In this document: piece by piece, positions 1 to 11,300 of the stretch
Position numbering within the stretch: position 1 is the stretch's first letter
How the letters are laid out: each line of letters starts with the position of its first letter
NCBI RefSeq assembly: GCF_000003605.2
Contig: NW_003113961.1
Span: forward strand, 198,323-213,852
Source of the DNA: Saccoglossus kowalevskii
Lineage: Eukaryota > Hemichordata > Enteropneusta > Harrimaniidae
Direction: 5' to 3'
Length of the DNA: 15,530 bases
Notes under the pieces: generated by a model
Database searches by the model: none
What the model saw: the letters and a program-made list of their open reading frames with translations, nothing else
What the model was told of the DNA's origin: nothing
Program-made: the position numbers and the translations under genes

Positions 1-533
1 AAAGTTTTAAAAAATGCTTTGTCATGGTTTAACTAAATACATGTACTCTAGCCTATAAGTATTCCATTCTAGTATTCTAGCATACATAAATACAGGGTCA
101 TTACAAAAACTTCTATTGTGTGCTTTGTACACTGGAGTAAAAAATGCTAAAATCTTTTATTTTAAGTTTCTGAAATACCAATATATGCATACATGCAAGA
201 TATCTTGTCTGCTAAACACAGCCATGGACACTTACTAAATTTTGTGACTCGTTTAGTATAATAGAAAGGGTGTACAATCTTCAAATAACCAGGGTCAGTA
301 TTCAAATAGTTGGGGGTCAAGACCAACAATTCATGATTCAGGCATTTTATAATAAATGCTTTCTATTAATAATTGCAAATAATATTTATGAGATATGTCA
401 ACGTCATAACCTTGTTAAACTTATTAGCATATGTTGTACCCAGTGTGCATGCTTTGGGCCTTTTTTCTGTATTGCACAATGCATGCGTCATCACAGTGAG
501 GTCAATTGAAGTTTACATTTCATTCAAGGTAAC

Positions 534-584
534 GTTCAGCACCATCAATGAGGTTTCAATCAAACCTCATTGATGGTGCTGAAC
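534..584. repeat. Perfect 23-bp inverted repeat, 5-nt loop
   Basis: Arms 534-556 (starts gttcagcaccatcaatg) and 562-584 are exact reverse complements, separated by caatc. A few more bases pair outside after one mismatch. Such perfection implies recent origin or active correction. The very short loop does not look like a typical animal microRNA precursor. Confidence 0.9.
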
Positions 585-741
585 ATTATATTTGTATTCA
601 AAGCCCACACATAAGAGACGCTACCAGATATACCGTATGCTGAAATTACAGGATTTGTACACACTCCCACCATGTCATACGCTGTTATATGCAATTACAA
701 TCCTGGTTCCCCATAACTCGTATGTGTATATGTATAGTTAC

Positions 742-880
742 TTGCATGAGTAGCCATGCTGTTTCAACTGTAATAACCACATTTATGGTCAGCATTTTGT
801 GAAGAAAATGAATATTATTCACAAGATGCTGACCATTAGTGTGGCCGTTACACTTGAAATGGCATAGCTACGAGTTGCAA
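742..880. repeat. Imperfect fold-back element with ~55-bp arms
   Basis: Arm 750-804 (gtagccatgctgtttcaac...) and arm 817-871 are reverse complements at roughly four bases in five, separated by about 12 nt. Shorter pairing (ttgca/tgcaa) extends it to about 742-880. It is consistent with a miniature fold-back transposon or a long-stem RNA. I saw no target-site duplication. Confidence 0.75.
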
Positions 881-975
881 TTAACCACTTAGACTACAAC
901 AATCTAACGAAAAACGCAAAATAAATGCACACACCGAGTGACGAAGAATAAAAACACACCATTTTGTTTTCAAAT

Positions 976-981
976 TTTATT
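976..981 (-). promoter_or_regulatory. Candidate polyadenylation signal AATAAA
   Basis: On the minus strand AATAAA is followed after about 15 nt by TGGTGTGTTTTTATT (around 961-947), a GU-rich then U-rich stretch of the kind that directs cleavage. It would give a 3' UTR of about 4.3 kb. Nearer AATAAA copies (4394-4389 and others) could be used instead, so its role is inferred. Confidence 0.35.
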
Positions 982-1327
982 TCTTTCACATAAGTGGGTC
1001 ATTTCTCCAATTAAAAATCGACAAATGCATGTATATTTAAAAAAAAACAAAAAAAACTGAAAGAATGAAATACAAAACTGGAAATCAAACTCCCGGTATG
1101 GATCTACATCAAGTTTAGGTGTGCATTGTGGGATACATGATGTCATATCCTGTTAGCTGTTGCATTATAGATCTTTTTATATATTTATACATTTTTCAGG
1201 AAAGAAAACAAGCAATTTGTTACTACCAACTTATATAAATAAAATAAGATAAGAAAAGAAGAGAGAACTTATAATGCAATTTAGTCAACAGGAAGTGACA
1301 TATTGAAGTAGAACAGCAATAAATGGC

Positions 1328-1536
1328 TACTGTAAAACCATTTATATTCACTGGCATTTAATTTTGATGTTTTGAGCAAATTCACTGGTTTTCAAGTTCA
1401 CAAACTTGGCAGAGGAACAATACCGGTAAGTTCTATTGTTATTTTTCATGTTCAAGTGGATTTAATTCAGCAGATTTTACTTATCAGCAAAAATAACAAA
1501 ATTAAAACCCAGTGAATAATTAATGCATTTACAGTA
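1328..1536. repeat. Fold-back element with TACTGTAAA ends and TTCACTGG core
   Basis: The left end tactgtaaaaccatttatatt, then ttcactgg and a tttaattttg stretch, is mirrored on the right by caaaattaaaa, cccagtgaataattaatgc and atttacagta. Terminal and internal blocks both recur in inverted order over about 209 bp. Related blocks occur at 3726-3895 and 5546-5660, which suggests a dispersed family of miniature elements. Confidence 0.6.
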
Positions 1537-1985
1537 TTCTGTGAATTATTCTTACACAGTATAGTTGTACGTAAATAATCTTAAACAAACTTAATATTTA
1601 TCTGAAGGTAGTTATATATATTCAGAATGCGAGTCAAACTTTACAAGAAATAATCACTGAAAATAAGAAAAGAATCATACAATACATTGAGAGGAGTTTC
1701 TAGTTTGTGTCACAGAATATAAAAAACTTGCCTTCATTTTTATTTATATCTTAAAATTAACAGAAATTTGAAACTCTGTGAACTAATTAGATGTTAATAT
1801 CATGTAATAACACGTATGGTAGTACCATATTTACATAGCAAACTAAACTGGTTGCTTATGTCAGTAAGTTTTGCCAAGACACGTCTAGTAACACTATGCT
1901 ACAGATGCAAGTACAGCAGCAAAAAAATTACAATTTGTTTCATAAAATTAAAATATATTACATCAGAATGTAATTTTCCATGATA

Positions 1986-2008
1986 GGGGGGCGGGGTGGG
2001 GGTGGGTG
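1986..2008 (+). promoter_or_regulatory. G-rich tract (C-rich in the mRNA sense), possible quadruplex
   Basis: The plus strand reads G6-C-G4-T-G5-T-G3, four G-runs with single-base loops, which fits a stable G-quadruplex in DNA. In the MKK4 sense it becomes CCCACCCCCACCCC-like, the type of C-patch bound by poly(C)-binding proteins (PCBP/hnRNP K). It stands out sharply in AT-rich surroundings. Function is inferred. Confidence 0.5.
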
Positions 2009-3688
2009 GTGTAGTGAATGGGATACAACTTTATATGCAGTAAAGGACCTATCGAATACGCCATAACTGTGGCACTTGAAATACTAAGTGAAAAATGTCT
2101 CAAATCATCAGGATAATTATATGCATTTTCCAAGATTTTGTTTTTAAATTTCCCACATGATGGTTTGTCCCAACCCATTGCCAATCTAAACATCACATCT
2201 GGGAGCAATCACAGTGTAACTAAAAGTCATATATCAAATGGAGAGGGACCACTCACTAGCAACAAATTGCACACCATTGCATCATGTACTTGAATCTCTT
2301 GGAAACAGCAACATGATGTTTTAGTGAAATTGGCTTAATGTATAACTTAACAAAATTGTTGTCTTTTTCACATTACTCAACCCAGGTACTCCTAAATAAA
2401 TCTAAATAACATGCAATTGCATTAAAAGCAGAAATTGAGGCAACGAGACAGCATAAGAACATCAAAAAACATGCCTCAAACAACCTTTGACCCACATTAA
2501 GTACAAATATAAAATTCAAAAGAACACCTCTTATACAATTACTTTATACAGAGCACTAGCAATCTCTGTACATATGTACATTTGCATATGATTGACTTTA
2601 AAAACAATACCCAATAGGTCATTTCCATGATAACTAAAGGTCACACACATCCTGGTACTATCATTGATTTAAAAAGCAAATAAAGTATTCATATTTCAGC
2701 TCAAATTCCTAGATTTGTCTATTTAGCTACAGGAGTGAAATAATACTGTTGAAAACAAAAAGACACATTAAAATGCCCCAATTATGCAGGTTTCTCATGT
2801 TGTCATAGCAACAAAAGTACCAGGATGTATGAACTTTAGGGGTCATGCAAAACTGCCTATAGCATTAGCTAATTGTACAAGAAATGGGACAAGACCATAA
2901 AATTATAATAAGAAATAGCTACATGGTAATTGACAAAGAAATCAAACTATTGTTATATCTCAGTGATGCATTCATTAAACTCAAACAGTTTAGTTATAAA
3001 GCGATAACAATGAGCAGCAACAAATAAAATGCATTCTTTTTAAAATTTCGCAAGTACATTTTTGGACTCAACATGATTTACTTTTTTCAAGGTCAGAAAA
3101 TTGATACCATTGGAGGTAGAAAATGTTTTAACACAATCCTTGCACAGGATAACTTTTTCACCAGCAGACTTTCTTGCCCAAATATTTCTGCACTTTTTTT
3201 TTCATATAATCTTCATTATTTCTGGAACTCTAATTTTGAAGCCAACAGACACAATTTTCAGTTTTTACTCAAAAAATTTGGCTATTTTTGTCAATTTTGC
3301 CAATTTGTGAAGAAAAGATGGAACTGATGATGAAAAGGTTAAAGGTTACCATAACAGTCAGCTCTCAATAAAAGAAATACTTTCTCATCTACAGCAAGAA
3401 ATGAATGACTGCTTGCGAAAGAGCTTTTCATCCAGTGTTCAAATAATTTATGAAATACCTACATGTAAATATTCAGGAAAAAAATTGAAAAGCAGTTGAG
3501 ATGACATAGTTTTTTAAGTAAATTGACACTATTAACACTGCATCAGAAAGATGCCCTTGCTTATGGAGAGAAAATGTCCATTTCAAATGACACCATATTT
3601 GATCAATTGACTGACTGGTATGCCAAATTTGTAGCAGTGGTGCATTTCTCCTATTGAGACCACCAGAAGAGATGGTAGATGTATTCTT

Positions 3689-4105
3689 ATTAATCAGTGT
3701 ACATTTCTACCAAAAGTGTAAAGGGTTTATTTTTGTTTAATTTGCCAAAAGCTAATTGCACTTAATTAAAACCCTGTGAATGCATACTAGTTAATAGAAT
3801 GTATTGTTTCCTTTAAAAAACAGTGAATTTAAAACCAAGTGAATAATATCCCTGCAATACAAACTCTACTAAAATTAAAGTGAATATTTCTTAGAGAATA
3901 CTCTGTGTACACAATATTTATTAATCAGGATACATGTCCACCATTCATGCTCACACGTAGATGACTGAGGTTACCCAGGGTTAACATTATCAAGCATTTA
4001 TATCCACTAACAGTGCTTGGTCACTTTGGGTATACATAATTAATCAGGATACATATCTACCAAGTAGTGCTAGAGGTTACCCTGGGTACACATTATTAAC
4101 AAGAA
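3689..4105. repeat. Spaced direct repeats ATTAATCAGGATACAT..CTACC
   Basis: The block attaatcag-(g/t)-(a/g)tacat-(a/g/t)tc-(t/c)acca occurs at 3689, 3920 and 4039. Between and after copies, ggttaccc(a/t)gggt(t/a)-acattat recurs (about 3969-3992 and 4074-4098). This looks like an old tandem duplication of a ~120-bp unit. It holds no reading frame worth noting. Confidence 0.6.
3726..3895. repeat. Degenerate relative of the TTCACTGG fold-back family
   Basis: Contains attaaaaccctgtgaatgc, aaaacagtgaatttaaaacc, aagtgaataat and aaaattaaagtgaatattt. These are the same AAATTAAAACC/AGTGAATA modules as the element at 1328-1536, but broken up. The borders are approximate. Confidence 0.4.
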
Positions 4106-5273
4106 AGTAAAGTTGAAAACAAAAACAAATGAGAATTGTATAGATCTCTTGTATCTGATAGTTTATCAAGCAGGCTTTACTAAAGACACCTGCATCTTAA
4201 CATGGAAAACCTTAAACCATGGCAACAGTAGCATCAAAAGTGGTGAAACTATAATACACAACTATGTGAAACTCAAGCTGGGAAAAATGATTTTAACAAA
4301 AAGCTTTTCTCAAATCAGTCTTAATCACACACACACATGCACACCTGAGGTAAAATAGTGTGAAAAAGGAAAAGCAAGTGTTTGTTTGTTTATTTTGTAA
4401 GTACATGTACAATACAGCATGTTCGGTAGATGATGACACTCTTAAGCCAAACATGTCTCCACATGAATATATTTTTTGACCAGCAAGACTCAATCTACTT
4501 GAAAAATTATCTGATTAAATATTACAATTTGATAAATAGTGAATTATTTAAAAAAAAAAAAAGATTCTTGAAGACAAATGTTGGCCTACCATAATGTGCA
4601 ATCGTCTGAACAACTTTTTAATTTCTTTGTTCCAATATCACTGTAAATTTACGCTTTTCATCTTGGTCCACATTAATTTGAACCAGGTGAGAACAAGAAA
4701 GCAAACACACACACAGGGTAACTGAGGAATACTGAGGTGGTGACTCGTTTATACAAAACTGGCCAATGACAGACTCCCTAACTAATCTTCAATTTAAATA
4801 ATAATACTGCTAACATGGTAGAGAGACTGTAATTGGTTTTAATCAAAGTAACAAAAGACTATTAACTAACATAGATAAATTACGGGTCAATGAATCATCT
4901 CCAATCAAATCGGTGATTTTGGAAGTATTGACCACTAGAAAATGAGCACAGATTCCAAAATATATATCAAAATTAAACAAACAATAGATGAATGAATTTG
5001 ACGTTATGGTGATGTGCAAATGTTAATACAACAAACAGAGCATTACAAAATTGTATATTCGGTTGTCCCTGCCACATTTAAGATAGTATGCCATGAAAAG
5101 AAACAATATGACAACACTTGTCTGTCTGTACCATTTTTTTATGAAGGAAAGAGAAGGGGATTGGTCTAGTGATACATTCTATTACCAGAAAGTGTATCAT
5201 GTTTTCTTAAAAACAAAAAACATACAAGCAAACAAAAATGAAATAGACAATCTTTGTAGTATAGATAATGTAT

Positions 5274-5384
5274 TTACAAATTATCGTTGATTGGTACTCT
5301 GGTTGGCATTCTCTCTAAAACATCGCATATATAATTGGCTACATCCACCTGTTTAGCTTCATATATCGTGATAAACGAATGCCT
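5274..5384 (-). CDS. MAP2K4: MKK4 terminal coding exon with stop
   Basis: 111 nt including TAA (5276-5274). It encodes [20 protein letters not shown], then [16 protein letters not shown]. It aligns with human KHPFILMYEERAVEVACYVCKILDQMP; the last ten residues are divergent, as is usual in this tail. The acceptor is tttctttctgcag. Nothing after the stop resembles further MKK4 sequence. Confidence 0.94.
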   Translation of the reverse strand, partial: RHSFITIYEAKQVDVANYICDVLERMPTRVPINDNL

Positions 5385-8300
5385 CTGCAGAAAGAAACAA
5401 GAACAATTATTAACAAAACTGATGATAACCACTGCGACAGAAAAAGAACCCTCTCTCACAGACATTTGTATTGACAGAAACACTAGCTACACACTTGTAC
5501 AAATTACATCTGACACTAATATTAGTTTGGTGTTTCTACCACTGATATTTTATTTTCGCTTGGAATTAATTTTCACTATTTTCGCTGAAGTGAAAATAAA
5601 ATACAGCGAATATACCTTTTTTTCTTTATAATACATTCAACTTGTTGAAAATCAGTGAAAATAATTTCATACAAAACATCCAAAAACTCAAAAAAGTATT
5701 TCATAGTGTTAGTTGTTTAGCAATCTCCCAAAGAAGAACCCAAACAGCAATGCATGATGGTATTTATTGTAGTGGAGACAACAAATAACTTGATAAATGG
5801 TGCAATGTGTCAAGTTTTTATCAGTATAACTCGCAAACGATGTAACTTTCAGATTTGCAACACGGAAATCACACTGCTTGTTATGGACATTTAACAATAG
5901 TTCTGTTTTTGCTGAACGACTGGTATGCTGTACAATACAAAATGATCACAAAAGAGAACAGGGAACGACAAGAGACACAACTAAAACAAACAACTTCAAT
6001 AAGATGACACTCACCAGTAAATCTTTATATTTTGGCCTCAAAGTTTCATCTTTTGTTAAACTGCAAGAGACAGGGAAAGTGACTTATTAGTTTATTTGAT
6101 TTATCATGTATGAAATGAACATTTACACGTTATGTAATTTTTCACCATCACAAAATGACCACAGATTATAATTACTCCTCTTAATCGCAATGTAATGGCT
6201 TTTGTTATGATTGTTCTATGACTTTCCTATTCAGTCAGCACATTTATACTCTCAGGCACGACAACTGAACAGATTTTATGTAACCTACATCCAAAGACGG
6301 TACATAAAATTTCACCTGCCTATTTCTTGAGATGAAATGTAGGCTGCAAATTTTGTTGGGAGCAAGTGGCTGTGAATGTTTTATTACACAATAGCACATC
6401 ATTTTAAATGATCTCACCAGAATTAAGTGTGATATTGGGAATGATATTAATATATACCATGATCAGATAGTATGTTTCCACAGTTTTATTATCGTTCACC
6501 TTTTTTTGATGAAATATCTAATTATTAACTAGTGATGTATATAAACAGATGTAATTGGCTTACAGGTGACTGGACAACGCACACTAGCTGATTCCAGTCG
6601 TCACAAACTTTTCTTTAAAAAAACAACTTGTTGAATCTTTATGTGAGTGAGTCGGTGCAGCTATCGTCCCAAAAAGAATCTGACATATTACTAGGGAGTT
6701 AGGCACATTAACGCATCATCTGCTGAACATTTAGACATGATTTGGCACTTACCAACTATTAACAAAATTGACAAACTCGGCTGAAAAGTTTTCTGAATGT
6801 GGAAGCTGAGGAGCATCACCCTTGACAACCTCTGTGAGCTGATCAAACACACTGTTCCACTTTCTGTATGGAAATTTACCAGTGGAAAGTTCGAGCTGTA
6901 AATACAAGTTGGAGAAAATTACTGATTAATTATAATAATAATATGTGAAGTATACCAACTTTAACCAACCAATCAGTGACAACACAGAATTCTGTGCCAT
7001 TTACATATTTATGTAGCGATTCACCAGACCATTGTTGAGTGTATTGGGAACACACTATGAATGACTGGATTCTAGGCTAGATATACGTTGAACGTTTGAC
7101 TTTTATTAAATAATGCTATTTGGATTGAAAAAAATATCTTCTGTAACAAAAAATCAGACATTTCCATATTCTACAGTATGTGGTGCACTTCACCAGTACA
7201 CTATAAATTGCAAAAAATGAGACGCAGGTTTCGAACTAAGGTGCACGATGAGAACACCTTTTTTTGCCATAATATCACCTGCATTGTCTTGAGGATGGAC
7301 ATTTCGAGAGAACAGACGTACACATGCCTAGACATACCTACTAACCACAACCTCACTAGGCTACTTACCAGTGTAATTCCTAAACTCCAGACATCTGACC
7401 TGACATCATAACCATGTTTGGATGCTGTCGGGTCTATCCTCTCTGGCTGTAGACAAAGACAAGAGTTAAACATTCACCATATTCAGTTTTAGCTATTACA
7501 CTTTTGTCTCCAGAGTTGAATCCTTGCAACAGATCAGTTTCTCTTTTAAACCTTATTATCTCAGATGTTTGTATTCTTTAGTTCAAAGGTGAATCTCTGT
7601 AATGGGTCAGTTCCTTCCCCAAATGAACTGTGAGTTTTGTTTTATTATCACATTGCTCAGCTGATGGAAACAAACAAGAGAACACACAACTACTTACAGC
7701 CATGTACGGTCTACACCCTGCATCCCTGGTCTTAGCTATAGAATCCACCAGCTGACCACTAATACCAAAATCACACAGTTTAATATTACCGCCACGATCT
7801 AAAAGAATATTTGATGGTTTCACATCTAGAAAAAAAAAATATTAATAACATACTGTTTAAATACATCATAATTGATAAAAGATATGATACCTTTTAAATT
7901 ATAACACTGTTCAGTTTCACAGTATTTAGGTGCTACCACAACACAATAAGTAGATGCAAATTTTGGGATATTTTGGTCAGTTATGTTAAAATTCAGGTAT
8001 AATACAATTGAGAGAGCTAAGGGGTCTGTATGAAAGAATAGTTTCTGAATATAATAATAAACAAATATGCATGATCATGATACAACGTCTGGTTAATCTT
8101 GAAGAAATTGTTCCAGACACTTTGAGTATCAGAATTCAGCAAGTTTAATAAAATGGCATTTAAAGAAAATCAATGTGCATATGCAAATCATCATACACTG
8201 TCATTGAGTTAAGTTTGAATGAGATTGGTCAATACATGTGTGAGAAAAGGCCTAGGACAGACGAAGTCGTTGATTTCATCTGAAACCGGATTAATTTGTC

Positions 8301-11300
8301 ATACTGTGATTTTTTTCTGGGAAGAACACTACATACAATAAAAATATTTCAATAATGTCAGATTTCATTCTTACCTCTGTGGATTATTTTTAGTGATTCT
8401 TTGAGGTAATTAAGTGCTTTAAGAGTCTGAAAAACAAAAAGATTTATTACAGTCAGTATTTATCACTATAGATGGTCAATATACAATATGCCTTCTATGT
8501 AGTGGACCACTAGCACATGCACTGCTATGACATAATCATAATAGACACCTAAACATTGGCTCCCCAATAAGATTTCATTATTATTTTAATGATACATCAT
8601 TGGAATGAGTGCTTCAGATATTTCGAAATAGTGAAATGGCAAGCCATATATACAGTAATTTACTTGAAACTGAGTGCACTGAATTGACAAGGTGCAAACG
8701 CTGGTTGTACTCTGGGTCTTACCCAACCTGATAGTAACTGTCTTCTTACCGACCCTGATAGTAATTGTCTTCGTATCCACCCTGATAGTAACTGTGTTTG
8801 TAAACACTCTGGTAGTGACTGTTTGTACTCACCCTAGTAGTAATTTTGCCTAGAATATGTTCATGTATAGTTTCATTTTGACTATATACAAATTTATAAA
8901 ATTTGTCACATGATGTAGCCATGAGTTCCATACAAATCCAACAATCGCCCTGTTAAAAAAAGAAAATAGAAAACAATGTGAACATCAGATACCAGGCTTG
9001 GACTGAATATTCAGACTTCAGCTGAATACATGGTGTACTGTATATGCATAATAATGGTCAATCTATCTGACAAAGCAGATATTCAAGAAGTTTTGAATAC
9101 CTATTATATATCTCGTATTGCCCAGCCTCTTAACGCAATGGAAAATGCGCCTTCACATCAGGGCAATAATTTTTCGTATCACGCATGGCTCAGCGTGCCT
9201 GGCTTTCATCATTCAAAACAAAACATGTCATTCTAAATTACGTTTAGTGTTTGAGGTCACGCTGAGGTAAAATTGTAATTCCACCTATAAGGTATACGAT
9301 AACACTTTTATGGACTGGATATGGCTTTTGCTGCCCCGGTTATACGGATTATGCGCCCTCGCAAGCTTCTGTCACACGTCCTTGGGCCATAAAAGCCGTA
9401 TCCAGTCCATAAAGGTTGCCTTGAAATGTAACCCACAAGATCAGATCTTGCCAAGTTTGAATGAAATTGTCAAAATCATCAAGTTTTATTTTTTGGGGAT
9501 TATAACCAAAGAATTAGGCAGATATATACAGTATTGTGAATACAGCTTTAGTGAAATGTCAAGATTTATCAAAGTAAATAATGCAGATGCACATGTATAT
9601 ATGCTATACGAAATAAAGAATGACAGCCAGTCAACCATTTTGAAATTTAGTTTTCACTTAAAAAAATGTCCTTTACACTACATGGTCATCAAAGAAATGT
9701 TTTTGAAAGTAGGAAGACATACTGGTATTTAGAGATTAAATAACAAACCACACCCATGTATGTATTAAACCATAGTATGAATATACAAACCACACCCATG
9801 TATGTATTAAACCATAGTATGAATATACAAACCTCTTTAAATAAAGCACCATAAAACTGCACAATATATGGACAATCACTACTTCTCATTACAACATCTA
9901 GATCCATTAATAACTGTTTCTGTTCTTTCTCATCCACCGTTGACCTAATACGCTGCAACGATAATGATATACCGGAGGGGTTCTTAAGTCACAGGGGTCA
10001 AGCATCGCCTAAAAATACCTAAATCGGGATTAAAATCTAGGCGTATAAAAGCACCATGCCACACCCTGTGCGTATAATCTGGATTAAAATCTAGGCGAGT
10101 TATCAGGTATTATCGCACCCTGCACTCAGACAGCATTGTAATCTGACACACCCAACTTTCATAATTGTTAATAGGTAGTCGTAAATTTCTCAGGATGCCA
10201 ATAAACGTTTGGAAAATGTCATTATCGTAAAAAAACGCAAATACTTGCAACTTTTATGCTTTTCATGTAATTATTACATGATTTTTTAACATTGAAATAA
10301 TTGACATTCATTCATCTTGTTTCTGATTATCAAACGAACACTTGTCCATATTGGGAGATATTGCTCTGGAACAGAATTAATCAAAATAAAATGGCCACTG
10401 GGCGGAATTCTTGATTTTGATGTGTTTTCAGCACAAAAATGGCCGCCATTTGGCCATCATGAATCAGATCGAGAAATGAATTGATGTGCATATGTATAAT
10501 ATTATTTATGATGTATGTGTGAAGTTTGAATGTTATCGGTCCAGGCATGTCTAAGATTTAGGTACGGACGCACGCATGCACGAACACACAATGGACTAAC
10601 AATGTGGTTTGATATTTATGTGCATTTTTTGGTATGTTGACGCTTATGTAAATCATGCATATCACAAAATAAAACACAATACTCAAAAGTCCAATGCAAA
10701 ATCATGTTTTTTGACCAACAATTTAGCTAACATTGCTCTTCCGTTAGAGTTAAACCAGTACAGCATGCCAAAAATGGGTATATCATTAATTGTACTCACT
10801 TTGACTGCCATCACCTGCCCGCTTTTCTCATGGAACATTTTATTCACTGTGCCAAAAGCACCACGCCCAATTTCACCATAGTCAGTTAGGTCATCTGCTG
10901 TAAATTCATAGCTCTGTGAAAAAAAATGGTATTCATATGATTTCCCAAAAAAATGAGATACAAACTCAAAATCATAAAAATATTAGTCGCTCACATAGTT
11001 GCCTTGGAAGTAAAGATAGCCAAATGGTCCAGAAGCTCACATTGCCTGAGAAGTGGAGATAGTCAAGTGGTCTAGTAGCTTACATGGCCTGGGAGGTTAA
11101 GATAGTCCAGAAGCTCACAGGTAGGGAGGGAGGGGGAGAGAGGTTGGGGGCGAGTGGATCATAGAGGCAACATTCATTATTTCTACATTATACATATATT
11201 GCAAAAAGAATAGACATAAATCACCTCCTCTGGAGAAATGTTGAGTTTTCCAGTTTGCTCCAAGCTGTGAGAACGTAGTCGCTCACTGCAAAAAAACAAA

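Larger units (their letters stand above)
1..944. other. Region beyond the gene: no gene seen, two strong hairpins
   Basis: AT-rich sequence with only short chance reading frames on either strand. It holds a perfect palindromic hairpin (534-584) and an imperfect fold-back element (about 742-880), listed separately. Confidence 0.5.
945..5273 (-). other. Probable long 3' UTR of the MKK4 gene (extent uncertain)
   Basis: More than 4 kb of AT-rich sequence after the stop codon with no exon, RNA gene or conserved reading frame that I can recognise on either strand. Possible AATAAA signals on the minus strand are at 4394-4389, 3922-3917, 3731-3726, 1744-1739 and 981-976. The last has the best downstream context. 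The stretch holds CA-rich patches (about 4326-4341 and 4705-4718), degenerate fold-back elements and a C-rich tract. How much of it is transcribed cannot be read from sequence. Confidence 0.35.

Noticed and set aside
270-573. Overlapping plus-strand short frames
   Set aside because: No domain, no splice context, AT-biased composition and overlapping frames of similar length, as expected by chance.
534-584. MicroRNA precursor
   Set aside because: The stem is perfectly paired with only a 5-nt loop and lacks the bulges and loop size typical of animal pre-miRNAs. Kept as a palindromic repeat.
8586-8807. Minus-strand frame with repeating KTVTIRLGK-like 9-residue units
   Set aside because: The periodicity is simply the 27-bp tandem repeat read in one frame. 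It is intronic and not joined to an exon in phase.
9310-9732. 140-codon plus-strand open frame, the longest in the window
   Set aside because: It starts inside the fold-back element, has no recognisable domain, lies antisense in an MKK4 intron, and the codon content looks random.
11042-11084. tRNA-like box (agatagtcaagtggtctagtagc) suggesting a tRNA gene or SINE head
   Set aside because: No cloverleaf or matching B box at the right distance. The segment is one unit of a 43-bp tandem repeat.
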